NCBI GenBank assembly: GCA_030403585.1
Contig: JAUEPE010000052.1
Location: 1-47,742, forward strand
Length of the DNA stretch: 47,742 nucleotides
Direction of reading: 5' to 3'
Source of the DNA: Frankia sp. RB7
GTDB taxonomy: Bacteria > Pseudomonadota > Alphaproteobacteria > Rhizobiales > Xanthobacteraceae
Shown: piece after piece, positions 24,650 through 33,394 of the stretch
How positions within the stretch are numbered: the first letter of the stretch is position 1
Layout of the letters: each line of letters starts with the position of its first letter
Program-made: the position numbers and the translations under genes
The notes under the pieces: generated by a model
What the model saw: only the letters and a program-made list of their open reading frames with translations
Told to the model about the DNA's origin: nothing
Databases searched by the model: none

Positions 24650-25756
24650 CTACGTCGTTGTAGGCCTTGCACTCTGTATACCAACCCCGGTAGGGGGCGC
24701 GCCTTCCGTCTTTCGGCTGAAGGCGGCAACCAATTTTGCCAGTTCCGGCGTAAACCCGGCCGCTACCGGCAGGATGGCGTCGGCCGGAGGCAGTTCACCG
24801 ACGCGATGGCAGGCGGTGGCGTGGCCTGCCTCGTCTGCCACCAGTGCCGGCGCTTCGGTGCGGCAGCGGTCGATCACGAAGGGGCAGCGGGTATGGAAAC
24901 GACAGCCGGCCGGCGGGTTGAGGGCGCTCGGGATATCGCCCTGCAGCACGACCTTCGCTCGCTTGGCGTGAGGTTGCGGCAGCGGGATCGCGGACAACAG
25001 AGCGCGGCTGTATGGATGGCGCGGATCAGCGAACAACTCGTCCGCATCGGCCTGTTCGACGATACCACCGAGATTCATCACCGCGACGCGGTCGGCGATG
25101 TGCTTGACCACCGCGAGATCATGCGAAACGAAGATATAGGCCAGCCCAAGCCGGTCCTGCAACTCGCGCAGCAGGTTCAATATCTGTGAGCGGATCGAGA
25201 CATCGAGCGCCGAGACCGGCTCGTCGCAGATGATCAGCTTCGGCTCGACCGCGAGCGCGCGGGCAATGGCGATGCGCTGGCGCTGGCCGCCCGAGAATTC
25301 GTGCGGATAGCGCCGCGCCAGCCGCGGCTCGAGCCCGACCAGCCGCAAGATTTCCGCGACGCGCTCGCGCCGCCGGGCAGGCGGCACGAGATTGTGCAAC
25401 GCCAGCGGCTCGGTCAGGATCTGGCCGACCGTCATGCGCGGATTGAGCGAGGCGTAAGGATCCTGGAAGATGATCTGCGCCTCGCGGCGAAATGCGCGCA
25501 GCGCGCTGGCGTCGAGCGAGAGCAGGTCGCGGCCGTCGAATCGCACGGTGCCTGCATCTGGCTCGATTAGCCGCAGCACCAGGCGGCTTACGGTGGATTT
25601 GCCGCAACCGGATTCACCGACCAAAGCCAGCGTCTTGCCAGCCTCGAGCGAAAATGACACGCCGTCGACCGCTTTGACATGGGCCAGCGGCCGACCGAAC
25701 AACGAGCGTTGGGCGACGAAATGCTTGACCAGGCCTTCGACCTCGAGCAGCGCCAT
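24650..25756 (-). CDS. Peptide ABC transporter ATPase, DppF/OppF-like (system 1)
   Basis: A 368-residue ATPase starting MALLEVEGLVKHF. Walker A is GESGCGKST (47-55), the Q-loop FQDPYASLNP, the signature FSGGQRQR, Walker B LIICDEPVSALD, and the switch His lies in VSHDLAVV. The C-terminal oligopeptide extension contains FHTRCPFVIDRC, which in this family can bind an iron-sulfur cluster with further cysteines. The extension is longer than usual and ends with a low-complexity tail rich in Pro and Thr. The ATG overlaps the stop of the DppD-like gene by one base, so the two ATPases are made together. Confidence 0.92.
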   Translation of the reverse strand: MALLEVEGLVKHFVAQRSLFGRPLAHVKAVDGVSFSLEAGKTLALVGESGCGKSTVSRLVLRLIEPDAGTVRFDGRDLLSLDASALRAFRREAQIIFQDPYASLNPRMTVGQILTEPLALHNLVPPARRRERVAEILRLVGLEPRLARRYPHEFSGGQRQRIAIARALAVEPKLIICDEPVSALDVSIRSQILNLLRELQDRLGLAYIFVSHDLAVVKHIADRVAVMNLGGIVEQADADELFADPRHPYSRALLSAIPLPQPHAKRAKVVLQGDIPSALNPPAGCRFHTRCPFVIDRCRTEAPALVADEAGHATACHRVGELPPADAILPVAAGFTPELAKLVAAFSRKTEGAPPTGVGIQSARPTTT

Positions 25757-26745
25757 CACGACACCAGACGTTCGAGCGGCGCGCGGATGCAGCGCGAGAG
25801 GTGGCCGGGACTGACTTCCACCAGCGGCGGTGGCGCCCTGGTGCAGGCGTCCAGCACGAACGGGCAGCGCGCGGCGAAGCGGCAGCCGGCGGGTGGCTGT
25901 GCCATGTTCGGCACCATGCCTTCGATCGTCGCAAGTTGTTCGGCGCGATGGTCCAGACGCGGGATCGAGCCGAGCAGTCCGACGGTGTAGGGATGCTGCG
26001 GCGCGGAGAACAATTCGTCGACCGGCGCGCGCTCGACGATCTCGCCGGCATACATCACCGCGACTTCGTCGCAGACCTCGGCGACTACACCGAGATCGTG
26101 GGTGATCAAAATGATCGCGGCGCCGCTCGCGGCCTTCAGCTCGCGCATCAGCTCCAGGATCTGGGCCTGCAGGGTGACGTCGAGTGCAGTGGTCGGCTCG
26201 TCGGCGATCAGGAGCTGTGGATCGCAGGCCAGCGCCATCGCGATCATGACGCGCTGGCGCATGCCGCCAGAGAGCTTGTGCGGGTATTCGTCGATCCGAC
26301 GCTCGGGCGAAGGGATGTGCACACGGCGCAACAGCTCGGTCGCGCGGTCCCGTGCGCTGCGGCGCGAACCTCCGCGGTGGCGCAAAATCGTCTCGATGAT
26401 CTGGTCGCCGATGGTGAAGCTCGGGTTGAGCGAGGTCATCGGCTCCTGGAAAATCATCGCGAGTCGGTTGCCGCGCAGGTCGCGCAGCGTCTGGTCGGGG
26501 GTTTTCAGCAGGTCGAAGCCGTCGAAGCGGATGGCGCCCGATATCTCCGTCGTCTGCTTCGGCAGCAGGCCCATGATCGCCAGCGAGGTCACGCTCTTGC
26601 CGCAGCCGGATTCGCCGACGAGGCCGAGCGTCGCACCATTGGCGATACTGAGATCGACGCTGTCGACCGCGTGGGTGACGCGGCCGTCGTCGCCGTGAAA
26701 GCGGATGCGCAGGTCCCTGATCTCGATGAGAGGGCTCGCGCTCAT
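25756..26745 (-). CDS. Peptide ABC transporter ATPase, DppD/OppD-like (system 1)
   Basis: A 329-residue ATPase. Walker A is GESGCGKS (44-51), the Q-loop FQEPMTSLNP, the signature LSGGMRQR, Walker B LLIADEPTTALD, and switch His in ITHDLGVV. The C-terminal oligo_HPY region has PPAGCRFAARCPFVLDAC. It forms the heterodimeric motor with the DppF-like protein. The start overlaps the DUF1028 stop by four bases, which ties transport system 1 directly to the DUF1028 and gamma-glutamyltransferase genes. Confidence 0.92.
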   Translation of the reverse strand: MSASPLIEIRDLRIRFHGDDGRVTHAVDSVDLSIANGATLGLVGESGCGKSVTSLAIMGLLPKQTTEISGAIRFDGFDLLKTPDQTLRDLRGNRLAMIFQEPMTSLNPSFTIGDQIIETILRHRGGSRRSARDRATELLRRVHIPSPERRIDEYPHKLSGGMRQRVMIAMALACDPQLLIADEPTTALDVTLQAQILELMRELKAASGAAIILITHDLGVVAEVCDEVAVMYAGEIVERAPVDELFSAPQHPYTVGLLGSIPRLDHRAEQLATIEGMVPNMAQPPAGCRFAARCPFVLDACTRAPPPLVEVSPGHLSRCIRAPLERLVS

Positions 26746-27452
26746 GCTTGTCTCGCCCGCGCCGCGGCGATGCTGGCGTCGATGACGCTACGATCGGTGT
26801 TGCCGGCGGGGTTCTGCCGGGTCGGCATGGAGCCGCGGAAGTGGACCCAGAGTTCGTGACTGACCCGTTCGAGTCGCTCGAGTTCACCGAGTGGGTCGGG
26901 ATGATCGTCGGCGCGAATGTCCAGCGCCGGCCACTCCTCCTCGCCGTGGATCAGCAGTGCGGCGGACTGCTTGCCGCGCTTGTCGCCGCCGGCGGCTTCG
27001 CCCGCGCGCATGGCCGCAAGCAGCCGGAGCGGGAAGGGCAGTTTGTCATTGGCGATATAAGTCCTTGCTGTCTCGGCGAGCACGTCGGCACCCGCGAGCA
27101 TGTTGCCTGCGATCGAAAAGCCGCTGCCGGCGATGTGCCCGCACCAGTCGACGCAATCGCGTCCCGTATGTGCGGCAATCGCGCCGCTCGCGTCCATGAT
27201 ATGGACCTGGCGGCTCTCGCGGCCGTCGTCGGTCGCGAGCCGCGCGGCGAGCACGTCTTGGGCGTTCAAGCCCTCGCGCAACAACTTGACGCCGTCGATG
27301 CCATAATAGGGATTGACGAAAGCTTGTGTTGCAATGGCTCCGAGGCCCGCCGCGATGTAGGGCACACGTGCGCCGACGGCAAAGAAGCGGGTCGCAACGG
27401 CGATCCCGAACTGGCCGGTGGCAGCGTCTCGCGCGATGATCGACCAGGTCAT
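26742..27452 (-). CDS. DUF1028 family protein (Ntn-hydrolase-like)
   Basis: A 236-residue protein beginning MTWSIIARDAATGQFGIAVATRFFAVGARVPYI, the characteristic DUF1028 N-terminus, with SGFSIAGNMLAGADV in the middle. DUF1028 members are predicted Ntn-fold amidohydrolases of unknown substrate and often sit beside peptide transport and peptidase genes. No signal peptide is visible, so it should act in the cytoplasm. Here it lies nine bases after the gamma-glutamyltransferase and overlaps the DppD-like gene by four bases. I infer a role in trimming or hydrolysing the imported amide or peptide. The C-terminus has an Ala/Arg-rich tail. Confidence 0.85.
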   Translation of the reverse strand: MTWSIIARDAATGQFGIAVATRFFAVGARVPYIAAGLGAIATQAFVNPYYGIDGVKLLREGLNAQDVLAARLATDDGRESRQVHIMDASGAIAAHTGRDCVDWCGHIAGSGFSIAGNMLAGADVLAETARTYIANDKLPFPLRLLAAMRAGEAAGGDKRGKQSAALLIHGEEEWPALDIRADDHPDPLGELERLERVSHELWVHFRGSMPTRQNPAGNTDRSVIDASIAAARARQA

Positions 27453-27461
27453 GTGCTGCCT

Positions 27462-29267
27462 TTAGCGTCCCGCGGCGTAGCCCTGCATGCCGCGCGGATT
27501 GGCGGCGGCGCGGCGGCGTACCCCGACGCGCGAGGCAGCGGTGAGACGGCCTTCGGACCAGTCGGGACCGACTTCGACAATATGCCCGCGCTCGCGAAGG
27601 TTCTCGATCGTCGCCTTCGGCACCCGGTTCTCGACCACGAGCACGCCGGGGCGCGCGGTGCGCGGCCAGAACGAGATCGGGAAATGCTCGGAGTGCCACG
27701 CCGGCGCGTCGATCGCCTCCTGGAGATTGAGGTTGCAATGGACGTGGCGCAGGAAGAACTGCGTGATCCATTGGTCCTGCTGATCGCCGCCGGGCGAGCC
27801 CCAGGCGAGGTAAGGCTCGCCGTCGCGCAATGCCATGGTCGGCGACAGCGTGGTGCGCGGCCGCTTGCCCGGTGCGAGCGAGCCAGGATGGTTTTCCTCC
27901 AGCCAGAACATCTGGGCGCGGCTGCCGAGGCAGAAACCAAGCTCCGGAATGATCGGCGAGGATTGCAGCCAGCCGCCCGACGGCGTCGAGGACACCATGT
28001 TGCCGGCCTTGTCGATGATGTCGAAATGCACGGTGTCGCCGCGAACTTCGCCGAAGCGGCCGACCGTCGGTTCACCTGCGCCGAGTGCGCCGACCGCCTC
28101 GCGCTGTCCTTCGGCGCGGCGCAGCTTGACCACTCCGCCGAAGCCTTCAACAGTGCCGGGTAGGAAGTCGAGCGACGCATTGTCGGTAACGAGCTTCCGG
28201 CGCTCGTCGTTGTAGGCGTCCGACAGCAGCGTCGCGATCGGGATTTCGCTGAACTTGGGATCGCCGTAGAACTTTTCGCGGTCCGCGAAAGCCAGTTTTG
28301 CGCATTCGATCTGGAGATGGATGAACTCCGGCCCGGTCGGATCGAGCCCGTCGAGCGCAAAGCCTTTCAACAGCGCGAGCTGTTGCAGCGTCACCGGACC
28401 CTGACTCCAGACGCCTGCCTTGCAGACGGTGTAGCGGCCATAATCGTAGGTGAGCGGCGCTTCGACTGTTGGCTGCCAGCGTGCCATGTCGTCGGCCGAG
28501 AGCACGCCGCGATGTGGCGAGCCGCTGACGTCCATCACTTCCTGGGTGCGGCAGAACTTGTCGATGGCTTCCGCGACGAAGCCGTGCGACCAGGCGTTTC
28601 GCGCGCGCTCAATCTCGGCGTCGCGGCCGCCACCGCCGTTTTCGGCATCATTAAGGATGCGAGTGTAGGTCGCGGCCAGCGTCTTGTTGGTGAAGAGCGT
28701 GCCGGGCCTCGGTACCTCGCCGTTCGGCAGATAGACAACGGCCGAGGTCGGCCAGTGCTTGCGGAACAATTGCTCGACGGTCTGGATCGTGGCGCAGGCG
28801 CGCTCGACCAGCGGATAGCCGTCGCGGGCATAGGAGATCGCAGGCTCCAGCACGTCGCGGACGCGCATCGTGCCGTAGTCGCGGAGCAACATCATCCAGG
28901 ATTCGAAGGTGCCGGGGACGCAGGCCGCGAGCAGGCCGGTGCCCGGCACCATGTCGAGGCCCTCGCTCTTGTAATGCGCGATGGTGGCGCGCGCCGGTGC
29001 CGGACCCTGGCCGCAGATCACCTCGGTGCGGCCGCGCTTGACGTCATGGACGATGATCGGGACATCCCCGCCGGGGCCGTTCAGATGGGGCTCGACCACC
29101 TGAAGCGTGAAGGCGGTGGCGACACCGGCGTCGAAGGCATTGCCGCCCTTTTCCAGAATAGCCATGCCGACGGCGGTCGCGATCCAGTGCGTGGTTGCAA
29201 CGACACCGAACGTGCCCTCGATCTCGGGGCGCGTCGTGAAGGGATCGGGATTGACGTTGCTGGCCAT
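27462..29267 (-). CDS. Gamma-glutamyltransferase family protein
   Basis: A 601-residue GGT-superfamily Ntn hydrolase. The N-terminal part shows GVVATTHWIATAVGMAILEKGGNAFDAGVAT and EPHLNGPGGD. The presumed autocleavage and catalytic residue is T412, within RGDTVHFDIIDKAGN, aligning with the TTHYS of E. coli Ggt. The later block SPTMALRDGEPYLAWGSPGGD matches the substrate-binding loop of the small subunit. No obvious signal peptide is seen, so unlike classical Ggt it may be cytoplasmic, as in the GGT-like group linked to peptide import. It lies between two complete peptide importers, which suggests cleavage of imported gamma-glutamyl compounds such as glutathione conjugates. Confidence 0.88.
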   Translation of the reverse strand: MASNVNPDPFTTRPEIEGTFGVVATTHWIATAVGMAILEKGGNAFDAGVATAFTLQVVEPHLNGPGGDVPIIVHDVKRGRTEVICGQGPAPARATIAHYKSEGLDMVPGTGLLAACVPGTFESWMMLLRDYGTMRVRDVLEPAISYARDGYPLVERACATIQTVEQLFRKHWPTSAVVYLPNGEVPRPGTLFTNKTLAATYTRILNDAENGGGGRDAEIERARNAWSHGFVAEAIDKFCRTQEVMDVSGSPHRGVLSADDMARWQPTVEAPLTYDYGRYTVCKAGVWSQGPVTLQQLALLKGFALDGLDPTGPEFIHLQIECAKLAFADREKFYGDPKFSEIPIATLLSDAYNDERRKLVTDNASLDFLPGTVEGFGGVVKLRRAEGQREAVGALGAGEPTVGRFGEVRGDTVHFDIIDKAGNMVSSTPSGGWLQSSPIIPELGFCLGSRAQMFWLEENHPGSLAPGKRPRTTLSPTMALRDGEPYLAWGSPGGDQQDQWITQFFLRHVHCNLNLQEAIDAPAWHSEHFPISFWPRTARPGVLVVENRVPKATIENLRERGHIVEVGPDWSEGRLTAASRVGVRRRAAANPRGMQGYAAGR

Positions 29268-29348
29268 GGGCTACCTCATTTGCGGCGCGCGCAATTGATC
29301 ACAGGCAATGCCGCGCGGCCAATGCGCAGGCCGCATGGCACGCGCGCG

Positions 29349-30338
29349 TCACGCCGGGACCGGCGCGGTGTTAACCGCATGGCAGGCGACGCCGTCGATC
29401 AGGTCCGGTGCTTCCTTGCGGCAAAGGTCAAACGCCAGCGGGCAGCGCGGATTGAAGGCGCAGCCGGGCGGCGGATTGATCGGGTTCGGGATCTCGCCCT
29501 TGACCGGAATGCGTTGGCGTCCGGACATCGCAAGATCCGGCACGGCGCCCAGCAGCATCTTGGTATAGGGCATGCGCGGATTGGCGAACAACTCCTTGCC
29601 TTCCGCGATCTCGACGATGCGGCCGAGATACATCACGCCGACCCGGCTCGCCATGTGGCGGACCACGGCGAGGTTGTGGCTGATGAACAAATAGGTCAGG
29701 CCGAACTTGTCCTGGAGGTCACGCATCAGGTTCAGGATCTGCGCCTGCACAGAGACGTCGAGCGCCGAGGTCGGCTCGTCGCAGACGATGAATTCGGCGT
29801 CGGAGGCGAGCGCACGTGCGATTGCGATGCGCTGGCGCTGGCCGCCGGAGAATTCGTGCGGAAATTTGAACCGGTCGTCGGGATGCAGGCCGACGAGGCT
29901 AAGGAGCTCGCCGACGCGCGCCTGGATGTCGCGCTCGCCCTGGATCAGGTCGAAGGCGCGGATCGGCTCGGAGATGATGGCATCGACGCGGAAGTGCGGG
30001 TTCAGGCTCGCATAAGGATCCTGAAAAATCATCTGGATGCGGCGGCGCAGCTTTCGGCGCGCCTGCCCTTGCCGCGGATCGGTCATCGAGACGCCGTCGA
30101 TCAGGACGTTGCCGGCGCTCGGCGGCAACAGGCCGACGACCATCCGCGCCACCGTGGTCTTGCCCGAGCCGGACTCGCCGACCAGCGCAAAGGTCTCGCC
30201 CTTCCTGATGTCGAAGGTGACGTGATCGACAGCCTTGAGATATTCGAGATGCCCGCCTTCCAGCATGCGATTGAGCCAGGGCTTTGAGACGTCGAAGACG
30301 CGGCGGAGATTTGTGGCCTGGACGAAGGGGTCGCTCAT
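29349..30338 (-). CDS. Peptide ABC transporter ATPase, DppF/OppF-like (system 2)
   Basis: A 329-residue ATPase with an N-terminal insert (SKPWLNRMLEGGHLEYL) before the nucleotide-binding fold. Walker A is GESGSGKTT (54-62), the Q-loop FQDPYASLNP, the signature FSGGQRQR, Walker B FIVCDEPTSALD, and the switch His lies in ISHNLAVV. The C-terminal block is PPPGCAFNPRCPLAFDLC. It pairs with the DppD-like protein whose stop it overlaps by four bases. An 81-base gap separates it from the gamma-glutamyltransferase start, the largest gap on the distal side of system 2. Confidence 0.92.
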   Translation of the reverse strand: MSDPFVQATNLRRVFDVSKPWLNRMLEGGHLEYLKAVDHVTFDIRKGETFALVGESGSGKTTVARMVVGLLPPSAGNVLIDGVSMTDPRQGQARRKLRRRIQMIFQDPYASLNPHFRVDAIISEPIRAFDLIQGERDIQARVGELLSLVGLHPDDRFKFPHEFSGGQRQRIAIARALASDAEFIVCDEPTSALDVSVQAQILNLMRDLQDKFGLTYLFISHNLAVVRHMASRVGVMYLGRIVEIAEGKELFANPRMPYTKMLLGAVPDLAMSGRQRIPVKGEIPNPINPPPGCAFNPRCPLAFDLCRKEAPDLIDGVACHAVNTAPVPA

Positions 30339-31321
30339 GCCGCGGTCTCCGCCGGCACGCTGTCATAGAGATGGCAGGCAACCGATTGCGTGCCACGCGA
30401 CTGCGGCTCTGGCCGGTCCACACGGCAACGATCGAACGCGGAGGCACAGCGCGGGTTGAACGAGCAGCCGCGCGGGATCGCCGACAGCCGCGGCATCGAG
30501 CCTGGAATCTGCACCAGACGTTTGTCATCGCCGGCAAGCGTCGGGATCGCGCCCATCAGGCCCTTGGCATAGGGATGCAACGGGTTCCTCACGACGTCCT
30601 GCACCGGGCCGATCTCGGCGACGCGGCCGGCATACATCACCGCGACGCGGTCCGAGGTTTCGGCGATCACGCCCATGTCGTGCGTCACCAGCATCACGGC
30701 GGTCCCGTGGTCACGGCCGAGACGCTTGATCAGCGAGATGATCTGCGCCTGCACGGAGACGTCGAGGGCGGTAGTCGGCTCGTCCGCGATGATCAACTCC
30801 GGCTCGGCGCAGATCGCGAGCGCAATCACCACGCGCTGCCGCATGCCGCCGGAGAATTCATGGGGATAGCCGTCGATGCGCTTTTCCGGTGCGGGAATGC
30901 CGACTTCCGCAAGCAGATCGATGGCGCGGCGGCGCGCAGCCTGTTCGGACAGATTGAGGTGGGTCCGGATCGTTTCCACGATCTGGTCGCCCACCCTGTA
31001 CAGCGGATTGAGGGAAGTGAGCGGATCCTGGAAGATCATGCCGATGCGCTTTCCCCTGATACGGCGCATCTCCTCCGGCGGCAGATTGTCGATGCGCAGG
31101 CCGGCGAGATGGATCTCGCCGCCGGCGATGCGGCCCGGCGGATCGATCAGGCCGATCACCGAAAGCCCGGTGACGGATTTGCCGGCGCCGGATTCGCCGA
31201 CCACGCCGAGCACCTCGCCCTTGGCGATGTCGAAGGAAACGCCGTCGATCGCGCGCAGCGTGCCCCGGCGGGAGGCGAATTCGACCTGAAGATTGCGGAC
31301 GGAGAGAACGGGTTCGGTCAT
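30335..31321 (-). CDS. Peptide ABC transporter ATPase, DppD/OppD-like (system 2)
   Basis: A 328-residue ATPase. Walker A is GESGAGKSV (42-50), the Q-loop FQDPLTSLNP, the signature FSGGMRQR, Walker B LIIADEPTTALD, and switch His in VTHDMGVI. The C-terminal extension ends with RGCSFNPRCASAFDRC and an alanine-rich tail. It follows the DppC-like permease after 13 bases and precedes the DppF-like ATPase with a four-base overlap. System 2 therefore has the order SBP-B-C-D-F, the standard arrangement for Opp/Dpp importers. Confidence 0.92.
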   Translation of the reverse strand: MTEPVLSVRNLQVEFASRRGTLRAIDGVSFDIAKGEVLGVVGESGAGKSVTGLSVIGLIDPPGRIAGGEIHLAGLRIDNLPPEEMRRIRGKRIGMIFQDPLTSLNPLYRVGDQIVETIRTHLNLSEQAARRRAIDLLAEVGIPAPEKRIDGYPHEFSGGMRQRVVIALAICAEPELIIADEPTTALDVSVQAQIISLIKRLGRDHGTAVMLVTHDMGVIAETSDRVAVMYAGRVAEIGPVQDVVRNPLHPYAKGLMGAIPTLAGDDKRLVQIPGSMPRLSAIPRGCSFNPRCASAFDRCRVDRPEPQSRGTQSVACHLYDSVPAETAA

Positions 31322-31334
31322 GAGCGCTGCATAC

Positions 31335-32297
31335 TCATCGGAGTTTCGGGTTGAGCGCGTCGCGCAGCCAGTCGCCGAGCAGGTTGATCGACAGGATCAG
31401 GGCCGCGAGTGCGATGCCGGGGAATGCGACGATCCACCATTCGCCTGCGAACAGATAGCCGTTGCCGATGCGGATCAGCGTGCCGAGCGACGGCATGGTC
31501 TCGGGCATGCCCGAACCGAGGAACGACAGCGTTGCCTCGGTGATGATGGCGAGCGCGAGGTTGATGGTGGCGATCACGAGGATCGGCCCCATGGTGTTCG
31601 GCAGCACGTGGCGCAGCATTATCACGGGAGCGGGCAGGCCGATCAATTGCGCGGCTGCGACATAATCCTTGTTCTTCTCGACCATCACCGAGCTGCGCAC
31701 CGTGCGGGCATATTGCACCCAGAAGCTGAGGCCAATCGCGAACACCAACACGGCCAGCATGCTCATCTCGTCGAGCTTGTTGCCGAAGACCGATTTGGCG
31801 ATGCCGTTGATCAAGAGCGCAATCAGGATCGCCGGAAAGGAGAGCTGCACGTCAGCGATGCGCATGATCAGTCCGTCGACGGCGCCGCCGAAATAGCCGG
31901 CCATGAGCCCGAGCAGAATGCCGAGCGCACCGGACAAGACGACGCCGAGGACGCCGACGAGCAGCGAGATACGCAGACCGTAAAGGATCGCGGACAGCAC
32001 GTCGCGGCCTTGCTCATCAGTGCCGAGCAGGAACGGGCTCTGACCATCGGCAGTCCAGAGCGGCGAGATGCGCGAATTCATCAGCTGGAGCTGCGCCGGG
32101 TCGAACGGATTTTGCACCGACAACACCGAGGCGAAGATCGCGATCAGGAAGAACAGCAGCGTCACGGCAGCCGCGATCATGGTGATCCTGGAGCGGCGGA
32201 ACGAATAGAACAGGTCGCTGTCGAGTGCGCGCTTGAACCAGCCGGGTGCGGCGGCCGCGCGTTTTTCGGTGTTGTGTGGAACGACGGCCTCGCTCAT
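31335..32297 (-). CDS. Peptide ABC transporter permease, DppC/OppC-like (system 2)
   Basis: A 320-residue permease. The start is placed at ATG 32297 (MSEAVVPHNTEKR), one base after the DppB-like stop; upstream sequence in the same frame is the end of the permease gene. A cytoplasmic N-tail of about 40 residues leads to the first helix (MIAAAVTLLFFLIAIFASVL). The family block GTDEQGRDVLSAILYGLRISL and the EAA loop AAAQLIGLPAPVIMLRHVLPN follow. A last helix precedes RDALNPKLR. Confidence 0.9.
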   Translation of the reverse strand: MSEAVVPHNTEKRAAAAPGWFKRALDSDLFYSFRRSRITMIAAAVTLLFFLIAIFASVLSVQNPFDPAQLQLMNSRISPLWTADGQSPFLLGTDEQGRDVLSAILYGLRISLLVGVLGVVLSGALGILLGLMAGYFGGAVDGLIMRIADVQLSFPAILIALLINGIAKSVFGNKLDEMSMLAVLVFAIGLSFWVQYARTVRSSVMVEKNKDYVAAAQLIGLPAPVIMLRHVLPNTMGPILVIATINLALAIITEATLSFLGSGMPETMPSLGTLIRIGNGYLFAGEWWIVAFPGIALAALILSINLLGDWLRDALNPKLR

Positions 32298-32298
32298 G

Positions 32299-33279
32299 TC
32301 AATGCGCCCGGCTGACCGTCGAGCGCAGCCGCGGATCGACGATGGTGTAGAGGATATCAACCACGAGATTGATGGTGACGAAGATCAGGGACACCATCAT
32401 CAGATAGGCCGCCATGATCGGGATATCGACGTTCTGAACGGCCTGCACGAACAGGAGTCCCATGCCCGGCCACTGGAATACGGTCTCGGTGATGATTGCG
32501 AACGCAATGACCGAGCCAAATTGCAGGCCCGCCACGGTGATCACGGGAACCAGCGTGTTACGCAGCGCATGGCCGAAATGGATCGCGCGCGTGGTGAGCC
32601 CGCGGGCGCGGGCGAAGCGGATGTAATCAGTGCGCAGCACCTCTAGCATCTCGGCGCGCACCAGTCGCATGATCAGTGTCATCTGGAACAGGCCGAGGGT
32701 GATCGAGGGCATGATCAACGCTTTCAACCCGGACCAAGTCAGGAGCCCCGTCGTCCACCAGCCGATATGCACGACATCGCCCCGCCCGAACGAGGGCAGC
32801 CAGCCGAGTGTCACCGAGAACAGGTAGATCATGAGGATGCCGATCAGGAAGGTCGGCAGCGAGATGCCGATCAGCGAGACGGCCTGGAATGCATGCGCGA
32901 GCCAGCTGTCACGGCGAAGCGCCGAATAGACCCCCATCAGGATGCCACTGACCATTGCGAAGATCGTGGCGCAGATCGCGAGCTCCAGCGTCGCGGGCAT
33001 CCGCTCCATCAGCAGATTGGTGACCGGCAGGCGGAACTGGTAGGACACGCCGAACTTGAACTGGGCAGCATTGCCGACGTAGCGGCCGAACTGCACGATC
33101 ACGGGATCGTCGAGGCCGAGCGATTTGCGGATCGCAGCGCGTTCGGCACCCGACGTATCCATCCCGACCATCTGGTTTACGGGATCGCCGGCAAAGCGGA
33201 ACATCGAGAACGAAATGACCCCGACGGCGATCATGACACCGATGGCCTGGATGGCCCGGCGCAGTGTGAAAGCGAGCAT
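32299..33279 (-). CDS. Peptide ABC transporter permease, DppB/OppB-like (system 2)
   Basis: A 326-residue permease starting MLAFTLRRAIQAIGVMIAVGVISFSMFRFAGDPVNQM. The N-terminal helix followed by a GDP motif is typical of DppB proteins. The EAA loop is RFARARGLTTRAIHFGHALRN. It lies 115 bases after the binding-protein stop, with a long stem-loop in between. It is tightly packed against the DppC-like gene. Confidence 0.9.
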   Translation of the reverse strand: MLAFTLRRAIQAIGVMIAVGVISFSMFRFAGDPVNQMVGMDTSGAERAAIRKSLGLDDPVIVQFGRYVGNAAQFKFGVSYQFRLPVTNLLMERMPATLELAICATIFAMVSGILMGVYSALRRDSWLAHAFQAVSLIGISLPTFLIGILMIYLFSVTLGWLPSFGRGDVVHIGWWTTGLLTWSGLKALIMPSITLGLFQMTLIMRLVRAEMLEVLRTDYIRFARARGLTTRAIHFGHALRNTLVPVITVAGLQFGSVIAFAIITETVFQWPGMGLLFVQAVQNVDIPIMAAYLMMVSLIFVTINLVVDILYTIVDPRLRSTVSRAH

Positions 33280-33334
33280 CTGTTCCTTTCACATCTCTTC
33301 AGCAGCACGCATCATCGCGTTAGCCCGAAACAGC

Positions 33335-33378
33335 AAGTCCCGGAAGCCAGGTCCTGCAAGTATTGGCTTCCGGGACTT
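33335..33378 (-). promoter_or_regulatory. Stem-loop between binding-protein and permease genes
   Basis: aagtcccggaagcca (33335-33349) and tggcttccgggactt (33364-33378) form a perfect 15-bp stem with a 14-base loop. On the transcribed (minus) strand no long T-run follows. Such hairpins after binding-protein genes usually protect the upstream message and lower permease expression, giving more binding protein than transporter. Confidence 0.75.
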
Positions 33379-33394
33379 CACAACTTGTCGTCAC

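Noticed and set aside
25757..26887. N-terminal extension of the system 1 DppF-like ATPase to 745 residues
   Set aside because: The extra part is an alternative frame over the DppD-like ATPase gene. The start at 25756 gives a normal-length protein and a one-base overlap.
28317..30287. A 656-residue open frame on the plus strand opposite the gamma-glutamyltransferase and ATPase genes
   Set aside because: Antisense to genes with unmistakable catalytic motifs; composition is typical of a shadow frame.
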